DNA of 8,582 nt. It comes from Campylobacterota bacterium (GTDB lineage: Bacteria; Campylobacterota; Campylobacteria; Campylobacterales; JAADDG01). Both the position numbers and the translations under genes were made by a program. Positions 1 to 5,617 of this stretch are shown piece after piece. Below the pieces are notes generated by a model. That model ran no database searches, had not been told where the DNA came from, and worked only from the letters and a program-made list of their open reading frames with translations. The stretch spans positions 1 to 8,582 of the forward strand of contig JAADDG010000072.1 of assembly GCA_013154075.1 (NCBI GenBank), read 5' to 3'. Each line of letters opens with the position of its first letter. Positions within the stretch are counted from its first letter, which is position 1.

Positions 1-66
1 TATGGCAGCCGGCACGTAGATATCGCTCTTTTTTACAAATCTGTTTACAAACTCCAAGAGATCCAT
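1..66 (-). CDS. Unidentified protein, N-terminal 22 residues only (partial)
   Basis: An open frame starts at ATG 66-64 on the minus strand and runs off the left edge of the window. It gives 22 residues beginning MDLLEFVNRFVKKSDIY and ending in a hydrophobic VPAAI. The upstream sequence contains AAGG about 7 nt before the ATG as a weak ribosome binding site, and a sigma70-like promoter candidate lies further upstream at 94-123. The frame uses the same codons as its neighbours (AGA for Arg, ATA for Ile). The fragment is too short to assign to a family and I do not recognise it. The gene follows rpsR in the same direction but is separated by a terminator, so it is probably transcribed independently. 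Confidence 0.5.
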   Translation of the reverse strand, partial: MDLLEFVNRFVKKSDIYVPAAI

Positions 67-93
67 TTTTAGGCCTTTTTATCTCTTTTTTCT

Positions 94-123
94 ATTTTAC
101 AAAATGAAGATCTCTTTTGGCAA
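94..123 (-). promoter_or_regulatory. Candidate sigma70 promoter for the left-edge gene
   Basis: Read on the minus strand, TTGCCA (123-118) is followed after an 18-nt spacer by TAAAAT (99-94), which is close to the consensus -35 and -10 hexamers. A start of transcription near 87 would leave a leader of about 20 nt before the ATG at 66. In such AT-rich DNA a near-consensus match can arise by chance, so this is a moderate call. The rest of the 197-bp gap (67-263) holds only the rpsR terminator and otherwise featureless AT-rich sequence. Confidence 0.4.
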
Positions 124-239
124 TTTTCAAAAAGAGAATAAAATTAAGATGGAAAAATATTCTTTATAAAAGAAGCTTATTTTAAAGAGGATTTAGTTAG
201 AAAAGATATTGAAGTTTTGATGTGAGTAGAAAAGTTACA

Positions 240-262
240 AAAGCGGCTAAAAAAGCCGCTTT
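240..262 (-). terminator. Intrinsic terminator after rpsR
   Basis: A perfect inverted repeat of 9 bp (AAAGCGGCT at 262-254 pairing with AGCCGCTTT at 248-240, minus-strand reading) encloses a 5-nt T-only loop. It begins 1 nt past the rpsR stop codon. The trailing sequence is T-rich but interrupted (TGTAACTTTTC). The position directly behind the last gene of the block and the GC-rich core fit a Rho-independent terminator for the rnr-holA-rpsF-ssb-rpsR transcription unit. No equally good terminator is visible elsewhere in the window. Confidence 0.8.
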
Positions 263-263
263 C

Positions 264-530
264 TTACTCTTCCAAAGCTTTGAAAGGATTATCTATTACT
301 CTTTTTCTATCTACGATATAAGGAATAAAAGCCGCCTGTCTTGCTCTTTTGATAGCTTTCTCAACCATCTCTTGATGCTTTTTACAGTTTCCAGTAAGTC
401 TTCTTGGCATAATTTTATATCTTTCAGATAGCGTATGCTTTAATAGCGATAGATCTTTGTAATCGATCATTTTGATTTTAGCTTCGCAATATTTGCAATA
501 TTTTTTTGTATATCTTCTTTTGTTTGACAT
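264..530 (-). CDS. rpsR: 30S ribosomal protein S18
   Basis: This gene encodes ribosomal protein S18 (88 residues), which binds with S6 to the platform of the 30S subunit. The core is typical: the YKD motif near residues 24-26, KIMPRRLTG at 39-47, and the basic helix with KRARQAAFIPY at 61-71. The family is usually 75-90 residues, so the gene is complete. C12-x2-C15 plus C49 and H52 look like a metal-binding (zinc ribbon) set, which would make this the cysteine-containing form of S18; that is an inference from residue spacing. AGGAGAG lies upstream of the ATG at 530. The gene sits 23 nt downstream of ssb and is the last of the block, with a terminator right behind it. The S6-SSB-S18 order is conserved across many bacteria. 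Confidence 0.97.
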   Translation of the reverse strand: MSNKRRYTKKYCKYCEAKIKMIDYKDLSLLKHTLSERYKIMPRRLTGNCKKHQEMVEKAIKRARQAAFIPYIVDRKRVIDNPFKALEE

Positions 531-553
531 TTTTTACTCTCTCCTGATTTTTT

Positions 554-1033
554 CTAAAAAGGTATTTCGTTGTCGTCTATATCTATTTCCGGAATTTTGG
601 GCTCGTTATGGCTCTCTTGAGGAGGCTGATTTTGAGGTTGCTGATAACCTCTTTGAGGAGGTTGTTGATAAGATCCGAAATCCTCTCCTCCCATCTCCGC
701 TCCCTGAGCTCTACTATCCAACATTTGAAGCGTCTCCACCGTAACGGAGTGTTTGCTTCTTTTCTGTCCAGTTTGGTCGGTCCATTGATCATATTTCAAT
801 CTTCCCTCAACCAAAACCTTAGAACCTTTTCTAAGATACTGGTTTGCAATCTCCGCCGTCCTTCCAAAAAAGGTGATGTCTATAAAACATACCTCTTCTC
901 TCTGCTCGCCCATCTGATTTCTAAATTTCCTATTCGTAGCGATTCCTGTAGTACCTATAGCGGTTCCGCTGGGAAGATATCTAAGCTCTATATCTCTTGT
1001 GAGATTGCCGACCAAAACTACTTTATTAAACAT
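554..1033 (-). CDS. ssb: Single-stranded DNA-binding protein
   Basis: SSB (159 residues) coats single-stranded DNA during replication, repair and recombination, normally as a tetramer. The OB fold covers about residues 1-106. It starts MFNKVVLVGNLTRD and contains the family stretch with FIDITFFGRTAEIA (50-63), LRKGSKVLVEGRL (67-79) and the aromatic W84. Residues 107-148 form a flexible Gln/Pro/Gly-rich linker containing an 8-residue near-repeat (YQQPPQRG then YQQPQNQP). The tail ends in DIDDNEIPF, the acidic tip used to recruit partner proteins. Length is normal for the family. The ATG at 1033 lies 3 nt past the rpsF stop codon, and the binding site GAAGGAT lies within the end of rpsF, so translation is probably coupled. 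DprA, encoded at the other end of the window, also acts on single-stranded DNA, but the two genes are not co-transcribed. Confidence 0.97.
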   Translation of the reverse strand: MFNKVVLVGNLTRDIELRYLPSGTAIGTTGIATNRKFRNQMGEQREEVCFIDITFFGRTAEIANQYLRKGSKVLVEGRLKYDQWTDQTGQKRSKHSVTVETLQMLDSRAQGAEMGGEDFGSYQQPPQRGYQQPQNQPPQESHNEPKIPEIDIDDNEIPF

Positions 1034-1036
1034 CTA

Positions 1037-1420
1037 TTATCCTTCGGCGTTTGCGCCCTCTTTAGCTTGCTCGCTCTCTTTTTTTTGAGGATTGCCTTTC
1101 GCTACAAGACTCTCCCATTGATTTATCTCTTTTTTGTTTTCATATTTAACTGTCAAAAATCTTATAATCTCTTCGGTAATTCTTACAATTCTCTCAATTT
1201 CTGCTATAGCGCTTGGAGGAGCTTTGTAGTAGAATACGAAATAGTGTCCTCTTTGGTGTTTGTCTATCTCATAAGCCAATTTTCTCATTCCGAAATCTTG
1301 CAAAGATGCGATCTCTCCACCGTTTTTCTCTATAACTTCCTTAACGAAGTCAACTTTTGCCTTAACCTCCTCTTCGGTTAGAGTAGGTCTTAGAACTATA
1401 AGCAGTTCGTAGTGTCTCAT
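1037..1420 (-). CDS. rpsF: 30S ribosomal protein S6
   Basis: S6 is a small-subunit protein that pairs with S18 on the 30S platform. The 127-residue product begins MRHYELLIVLRPTLTEEE, as S6 proteins do, and keeps GMRKLAYEIDKHQRGHY and the following ferredoxin-like fold to about residue 95. After that comes a hydrophilic Lys/Glu/Ala-rich tail, which varies in length in this family. A TTG codon directly upstream (1423-1421) could extend the frame by one residue. I chose ATG 1420 because AAGGAG at 1431-1426 sits 5 nt from it but only 2 nt from the TTG, and because MRHYE is the canonical S6 start. The stop codon lies 3 nt before the ssb start. The 66-nt gap to holA holds a likely promoter. Confidence 0.97.
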   Translation of the reverse strand: MRHYELLIVLRPTLTEEEVKAKVDFVKEVIEKNGGEIASLQDFGMRKLAYEIDKHQRGHYFVFYYKAPPSAIAEIERIVRITEEIIRFLTVKYENKKEINQWESLVAKGNPQKKESEQAKEGANAEG

Positions 1421-1425
1421 CAATT

Positions 1426-1431
1426 CTCCTT
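1426..1431 (-). promoter_or_regulatory. Ribosome binding site that fixes the rpsF start
   Basis: AAGGAG (minus strand) lies 5 nt before ATG 1420. This strong Shine-Dalgarno match decides between the ATG and the adjacent upstream TTG codon in favour of the ATG. Confidence 0.8.
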
Positions 1432-1442
1432 ATGGATTTTTA

Positions 1443-1457
1443 GCCCTTTTTAAGAGC
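1443..1457 (-). promoter_or_regulatory. Small hairpin in the rpsF leader
   Basis: In the predicted leader RNA, GCUCU (1457-1453) pairs with AGGGC (1447-1443) through one G-U pair and encloses the loop UAAAA. A competing 4-bp hairpin, GCAA/UUGC, lies at 1467-1456 and overlaps it. Both are short and may be chance pairing. rpsF leaders in many bacteria carry an S6:S18-binding structure, but the CCG element known from that structure does not occur here on the transcribed strand between the predicted start and the rpsF ATG. Confidence 0.25.
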
Positions 1458-1480
1458 AAGGATTTGCATTTAGCGCGCCG

Positions 1481-1486
1481 ATTATA
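1481..1486 (-). promoter_or_regulatory. Candidate -10 box for rpsF-ssb-rpsR
   Basis: A perfect TATAAT (minus strand) directly abuts the holA stop codon at 1489-1487. No clear -35 hexamer is found 16-18 nt upstream, but the upstream sequence is rich in A and T runs. That is the usual picture for epsilonproteobacterial sigma70 promoters, where the -10 box dominates. A start near 1474 would give a leader of about 54 nt before rpsF. The promoter would let the ribosomal protein/SSB cluster be expressed above the level of read-through from rnr-holA. Confidence 0.55.
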
Positions 1487-2470
1487 CTATAAAAATGTTT
1501 GAATTTTTATTAAAGAGGATATAAGAAGCGATTTTTTATCGATATTGGCGGATTTTTTTAGCTTAAGCTCCGTATCCAAAAGATGATCGAAAATCTCTTT
1601 ATATTTTTGTAGAGTTATTTTGATACTGAGATTCGCTCTCTTTTGGGCTATGAACTGGGGCATATTAAATCCGGTTATCTCTTTAGCATCCACCTTGCCG
1701 TAAATCTTTATATAGATATGAAACATAAAAAGCTGAGAGAGATAATTTTGAACGGAACTAATTATAGAGATCTCATCATGCAAACCGGCTTCCAAAATCT
1801 GATGCAGAGCCTCTTTGATGTCCTCTTTATTGAAAATCTTCTCTATCAAATCTTCGATACTCACATTCCCAAGACCGTAAACAAGTCTATCTATATCTTT
1901 AGCGCCTATCTTTCCATTTATTAAAGAGAGTTTCTCAAGTTCTCTCATAGCCAAAGAGATCTCTTCGTTTTGCAAAAAATAGAGATGTTCCAAAGCGTAA
2001 GGCTCTATATCTATACCAAGCTCTCTTGCTCTTTGATAGAGCAAAGATACCGCCTCTTTCAAATAGGGTTTAAAAAACCTTACAAAATCGGCTTCGTTTT
2101 TTTTAGAAAAAGATTTGGCGATATCTTTAGCTTTCTGATCCTCTCCGTAAAATTCCAAAATAAAAAAGCTTCTATCACCCCTCTTGCAGACGGATATTAA
2201 AGAGTCAAGCTCCTTTTTGGGAATCTTTTTATCCGTTTTTATCACCAAAACATTGCTATTTCCAAACAAAGAGGCTTGAGAGAGAAAATTTTTGGCACTT
2301 TTAAAATCATATTCATCGAAATAAAACTTTAAAATATCCTCTTCCTCTCCGAATATCAAAGAGAGCTTTTTAGCGTAGTATTCAATAAAATATCTGCACT
2401 CTCCATATAAAAGTATCGATTTAGGAAGAGAATTTTTCTCTATCAGAGAGTCAAGATCTCTTTTATACAT
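1487..2470 (-). CDS. holA: DNA polymerase III subunit delta (clamp loader)
   Basis: The delta subunit opens the beta sliding clamp within the clamp-loader complex. The product has 327 residues, close to the family's usual 330-345. Features visible are the N-terminal strand-loop LLYGECRYFIEYY (20-32), ASLFGNSNVLVIK (66-78), the helix with RELEKLSL near 176-183, and a C-terminal helical collar that includes the ELKLKKS stretch (301-307) where delta subunits have their conserved lysine. There is no Walker A motif, as expected for delta, which does not bind ATP. Overall conservation of delta is low, so the call rests on these motifs, on length, and on position between rnr and rpsF, the same neighbourhood I recall from Helicobacter. 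The ATG at 2470 overlaps the end of rnr by 8 nt with only a weak AGAGAA upstream, which suggests translational coupling to rnr. Confidence 0.88.
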   Translation of the reverse strand: MYKRDLDSLIEKNSLPKSILLYGECRYFIEYYAKKLSLIFGEEEDILKFYFDEYDFKSAKNFLSQASLFGNSNVLVIKTDKKIPKKELDSLISVCKRGDRSFFILEFYGEDQKAKDIAKSFSKKNEADFVRFFKPYLKEAVSLLYQRARELGIDIEPYALEHLYFLQNEEISLAMRELEKLSLINGKIGAKDIDRLVYGLGNVSIEDLIEKIFNKEDIKEALHQILEAGLHDEISIISSVQNYLSQLFMFHIYIKIYGKVDAKEITGFNMPQFIAQKRANLSIKITLQKYKEIFDHLLDTELKLKKSANIDKKSLLISSLIKIQTFL

Positions 2471-4415
2471 CCATTTTCTCTACTATTTTTGCAAAAATTT
2501 TAGCTTCCGCAATATTTGAATTTACTATTTTAACTTTCACTCTCTCAAAAAGCTCCGCATCCTGATCCAAAAGAAAGACTCTGCACCCCTTTATATTCTC
2601 ATCCTCTATAATAGCTATCGGATTTTTTTCCGGATCTACGATAATCCCTTCAAAAATCTCTCCCTCTTTGCTTTTTGCCCATCTTGCATACTTTCTATCC
2701 ATAAAATCCCACTCAACCTTTGCACATTCTCTCTCAAGCTCGCTTATTTTGACGGTCAAAGGCTCCATATTATCCAAAATAAACTGTTCTTTCTTTTCAT
2801 CCCCTTTTATAATGGCCTTTAATAATCTATGCAAAATCAGATCGCTATATCTTCTAATAGGAGAGGTAAAGTGGGTATATTTATCGAATCCCAAACCGAA
2901 ATGCCCGATATTGTCAAAAGTATATTTGGCCTGTTTTTGAGTCTTTATAAGAAGTTTGCCCACATGCTCTTCAAGATCCATCTCTTTGGCTTTTTGCTGA
3001 ATCTCGATGATTAGTTGATGAATATCTTGAGTGAAATTGGCAAAAATGCCTATAATGGCAAGATCGTCCAAAAGCTCTCTGATTTTGTCCAAATCGGGCT
3101 TCTCATGCGTTCTGAAAATACCCCGTTTGAAATATTTGGCTGCCGCTTTATTGGCCAAAAGCATACAATCCTCTATCAAAGCGTGAGATGGCGTCTCTTT
3201 CTCTATCGTCGTTTTTATTAGATTTTGATTCTCGTCAAGCTCCATTCTAATCTCGCTATTTGCGAAATCAAACCCTTTTTGAAGCCTCTTTGCTCTAAGC
3301 TTTTTTGTAACTTCGTATAGAGGAAGAATATATGAAAGAATCTTTTGATCCTCTTTTGAGGCTTTCTTTGGATCTTGCAAATAGAGATCTATCTCGTCAT
3401 ACGTAAATCTTCTTCTTGAATGAATTACGCTCTCTATAAGCTCCTCTTTCAAAGGCTCAAGAGTCTCTCTATCCAACGTTATTTTGAAAGTAAACGTTAA
3501 TCTATCTTCGTTAGGTTTCAAAGAGCAGATATTCTCACTAAGAGCTCTTGGAAGCATAGGAATCGATTTGTGGGGGAAATAGATAGAAAATCCCCTCTCC
3601 TTAGCCTCTTTATCTATAGGTCCCATCTCGAAAACATACTCACTCACATCCGCTATCGCCACATACAGAGCAAACTCTTCCTTGTCAAAATAGATAGCGT
3701 CGTCGAAATCTTTGGCCGTTGGGGGATCTATCGTGCAAAAAGGAAGATGAGTTAGATCCACTCTATTTGGGTACATCGATTTATCTACGAAATCTCCGTG
3801 ACTTTTAGCCTCGGCTTCGGCCTCTTTGGAAAACTCCTCTTTTTTGTTATAAAGAGCCAAAGAGATCTTCTCATCCACTTTCGGATCATCCAGCACTCCC
3901 AAAACATCCATTATCGCGTTTGTAGAGCTATCAAGTTTCAAAACGGTATTTAAAGGAAGCTGTTTTAGAGACTTTTGGGAAGCGGTGATATCTATAACCA
4001 TATCGTTTTTTATGTTTATCCCTACAATTCTTCCGTTTTTCTCATCCGTATAAACGATCGTCGTTAAAAACTTCTTTTCCACTATATATATGACTTTGGC
4101 TTTGGGTCTTGTGCTCTTTTTGGTATAGATCCTTTTAGCTATGACAAGATCCCCCTTAGAGGCTCCGTTTAGATCGTACTTTTCTATCAAAAGATCTTTT
4201 TTAGCTTTTTTACCTCCCAAAACCTCAAGATAACCGGTTCCGTTTTGAGCTACGTCTATCACGCCGGCTCTAAACTTGGATTCGAGTTTATACGTATCTT
4301 TTTTCTTTTTTACGGCTTTCAACAATAAAAGCTCTCTTATTAATTCTCTATCCTTTTTTAGAAGATCTTTCTCCTTTACTCCCGTTGTAGCAAGTTTTAT
4401 CAAAAATTCTTTCAC
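2463..4415 (-). CDS. rnr: Ribonuclease R (RNB-family 3'-5' exoribonuclease)
   Basis: RNase R degrades structured RNA from the 3' end and takes part in mRNA and rRNA turnover. In the 650-residue product, residues 1-45 look like the small helical N-terminal domain, and about 48-165 are cold-shock-type OB folds (including GVIDVAQNGTGYLEV at 51-65). About 215-540 form the RNB catalytic domain. The metal-binding aspartates are seen in CTIDPPTAKDFDDA: D230, D236, D238 and D239. YVAIADVSEYV (251-261) and HFTSPIRRYSDLILHRLL (515-532) are further RNB signatures. The C-terminal S1 domain (about 585-650) is short and divergent, and there is no long basic tail as in E. coli RNase R; total length fits the shorter epsilonproteobacterial form. 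The start is GTG 4415, because an in-frame TAA lies immediately upstream and AAGGAG sits 10 nt away. It is the first gene of the minus-strand block. Confidence 0.96.
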   Translation of the reverse strand: MKEFLIKLATTGVKEKDLLKKDRELIRELLLLKAVKKKKDTYKLESKFRAGVIDVAQNGTGYLEVLGGKKAKKDLLIEKYDLNGASKGDLVIAKRIYTKKSTRPKAKVIYIVEKKFLTTIVYTDEKNGRIVGINIKNDMVIDITASQKSLKQLPLNTVLKLDSSTNAIMDVLGVLDDPKVDEKISLALYNKKEEFSKEAEAEAKSHGDFVDKSMYPNRVDLTHLPFCTIDPPTAKDFDDAIYFDKEEFALYVAIADVSEYVFEMGPIDKEAKERGFSIYFPHKSIPMLPRALSENICSLKPNEDRLTFTFKITLDRETLEPLKEELIESVIHSRRRFTYDEIDLYLQDPKKASKEDQKILSYILPLYEVTKKLRAKRLQKGFDFANSEIRMELDENQNLIKTTIEKETPSHALIEDCMLLANKAAAKYFKRGIFRTHEKPDLDKIRELLDDLAIIGIFANFTQDIHQLIIEIQQKAKEMDLEEHVGKLLIKTQKQAKYTFDNIGHFGLGFDKYTHFTSPIRRYSDLILHRLLKAIIKGDEKKEQFILDNMEPLTVKISELERECAKVEWDFMDRKYARWAKSKEGEIFEGIIVDPEKNPIAIIEDENIKGCRVFLLDQDAELFERVKVKIVNSNIAEAKIFAKIVEKMDV

Positions 4416-4425
4416 TTAAGCTATT

Positions 4426-4431
4426 CTCCTT
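4426..4431 (-). promoter_or_regulatory. Ribosome binding site supporting the rnr GTG start
   Basis: AAGGAG on the minus strand lies 10 nt upstream of GTG 4415. Since the codon just before the GTG is an in-frame TAA, this site and the stop together fix GTG as the start. Confidence 0.75.
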
Positions 4432-4457
4432 AAACTATCAAAAATCAACAATATCTC

Positions 4458-4473
4458 GATAATTTTTATTATC
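4458..4473. repeat. AT-rich palindrome in the rnr/ilvC divergent region
   Basis: GATAAT and ATTATC form a perfect 6-bp inverted repeat around a 4-nt T spacer. It lies within the presumed rnr leader, about 40 nt downstream of the rnr -10 candidate, and about 60 nt upstream of the ilvC -10 candidate. The half-sites resemble those of Fur-type operators, but the 4-nt spacing does not match the standard Fur arrangement. It could be a regulator site, an RNA hairpin, or chance in AT-rich DNA. Confidence 0.3.
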
Positions 4474-4503
4474 AATTTAATTTCAACTGTTATATTAAGA
4501 TTG

Positions 4504-4509
4504 ATTATA
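4504..4509 (-). promoter_or_regulatory. Candidate -10 box for rnr
   Basis: A perfect TATAAT is present on the minus strand. A start near 4497 would give a leader of about 80 nt before the rnr GTG. No convincing -35 hexamer is found at the usual distance. Other AT-rich hexamers closer to rnr (around 4490-4465) are possible alternatives. Confidence 0.45.
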
Positions 4510-4531
4510 TCCAATTTCATTCAAAATAAAG

Positions 4532-4537
4532 TATAAT
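4532..4537 (+). promoter_or_regulatory. Candidate -10 box for ilvC-minDE-dprA
   Basis: A perfect TATAAT on the plus strand lies 41 nt before the ilvC ATG. Transcription would start near 4544 and give a leader of roughly 35 nt, too short for a leader-peptide attenuator or a large riboswitch. There is no clear -35 box. AAGAGGGA at 4566-4573 is the ribosome binding site. Confidence 0.55.
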
Positions 4538-4578
4538 TATAGTAGCATTAAGCCAAAAATTTTTTAAGAGGGATAGTA

Positions 4579-5601
4579 ATGGCAGTTAATATCTATTATG
4601 ATAAAGATTGTGATTTAAGCATAATAAAAAGCAAAAAAGTGGCGATGATCGGTTTCGGAAGTCAAGGGCACGCTCATGCGGAAAATCTTAGAGACAGCGG
4701 CGTAGAAGTGGTAGTGGGATTGAAAAAAGGGGGAAGTTCCTGGAAAAAAGCGGAAGCTAAGGGTTTCGAGGTAAAAAGCGTAAGCGAAGCGGCTAAAGAG
4801 GCGGACGTAATTATGATTCTGCTTCCGGACGAGATTCAAAAAGAGGTTTTCGAAAACGAAATAAGAGAAAACCTAAAAGAGGGAGACGCAATAGCGTTCG
4901 GACACGGATTTAATATCCACTTCGGCCAAATTCAGCCTCCCTCTTTCGTGGATGTAATTATGATAGCTCCAAAAGCCCCCGGCCATACAGTTAGAAACGA
5001 ATTTGTAAAGGGAGGAGGTATCCCGGATCTAATAGCGGTTTATCAAGACTATACCGGCAAAGCCAAAGATTTGGCCCTCTCTTACGCTTCGGCAATCGGA
5101 GGAGGAAGAACGGGAATCATAGAAACGACTTTCAAAGATGAAACAGAAACCGATCTTTTCGGAGAGCAAGCGGTTCTTTGCGGCGGAGTTACCGCGCTGG
5201 TTCAAGCTGGATTTGAGACTTTGACGGAAGCGGGATATGCACCTGAGATGGCGTATTTTGAGTGTTTGCACGAGCTTAAATTAATCGTTGATTTGATGTA
5301 TGAGGGCGGAATAGCCAATATGAGATACTCTATCAGCAACACCGCAGAATACGGCGATTACGTAAGCGGACCGAGAGTAATCGGAGAAGAGAGCAAAAAA
5401 GCTATGAGAGAGATCCTAAAAGAGATCCAAAACGGAAAATTCGCAAAAGATTTTATCTTAGAAAAACAAGCCGGATACACGAGAATGAACGCAGAGAGAA
5501 ACAACGCCAAAAACTCTCTTATAGAAAAAACCGGAGAGAAACTAAGAGAGATGATGCCTTGGATTACGGCAAACAAAATAATCGATAAAGAGAAAAATTA
5601 G
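4579..5601 (+). CDS. ilvC: Ketol-acid reductoisomerase (class I)
   Basis: IlvC converts acetolactate and aceto-hydroxybutyrate to the dihydroxy acids of the isoleucine/valine pathway, using NAD(P)H and two magnesium ions. The 340-residue length marks the short class I enzyme. The Rossmann fold is at about 1-180, with the dinucleotide motif GFGSQGHAHAENLRDSG (25-41) and a loop at 48-55 (LKKGGSSW) whose serines suggest NADPH preference. H109 in AFGHGFN is the conserved histidine. The knotted C-terminal domain carries the metal ligands D192 and E196 (DLFGEQAVLCGG), E228 and E232 (FECLHE), and the substrate-binding serine in SISNTAEYG (251-259). All expected residues are present. The gene heads the plus-strand block and lies only 16 nt before minD, so an amino acid enzyme and division genes probably share a transcript. 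Confidence 0.98.
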   Translation: MAVNIYYDKDCDLSIIKSKKVAMIGFGSQGHAHAENLRDSGVEVVVGLKKGGSSWKKAEAKGFEVKSVSEAAKEADVIMILLPDEIQKEVFENEIRENLKEGDAIAFGHGFNIHFGQIQPPSFVDVIMIAPKAPGHTVRNEFVKGGGIPDLIAVYQDYTGKAKDLALSYASAIGGGRTGIIETTFKDETETDLFGEQAVLCGGVTALVQAGFETLTEAGYAPEMAYFECLHELKLIVDLMYEGGIANMRYSISNTAEYGDYVSGPRVIGEESKKAMREILKEIQNGKFAKDFILEKQAGYTRMNAERNNAKNSLIEKTGEKLREMMPWITANKIIDKEKN

Positions 5602-5617
5602 ATCTAAGAGGTTTTGA

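Noticed and set aside
222..431. Plus-strand open frame covering the terminator and rpsR
   Set aside because: It reads through the terminator hairpin and antisense to S18, with no ribosome binding site.
608..1381. Long plus-strand open frame of 257 codons antisense to ssb and rpsF
   Set aside because: It spans two certain minus-strand genes, its product is a Leu/Ser/Phe-rich mirror of their codons, and it has no ribosome binding site or recognisable motif.
1643..2200. Plus-strand open frames (1643-1924 and 1970-2200) opposite holA
   Set aside because: Both are antisense to a gene with family motifs and the right length and context; their products show no domain and no upstream signals.
4458..4473. 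Fur box
   Set aside because: The half-sites look right but the 4-nt spacer does not fit the standard Fur operator, so I kept it only as an unassigned palindrome.
4544..4578. Leader-peptide attenuator or riboswitch before ilvC
   Set aside because: The predicted leader is about 35 nt, with no run of Ile/Val/Leu codons, no terminator hairpin and no room for an aptamer.
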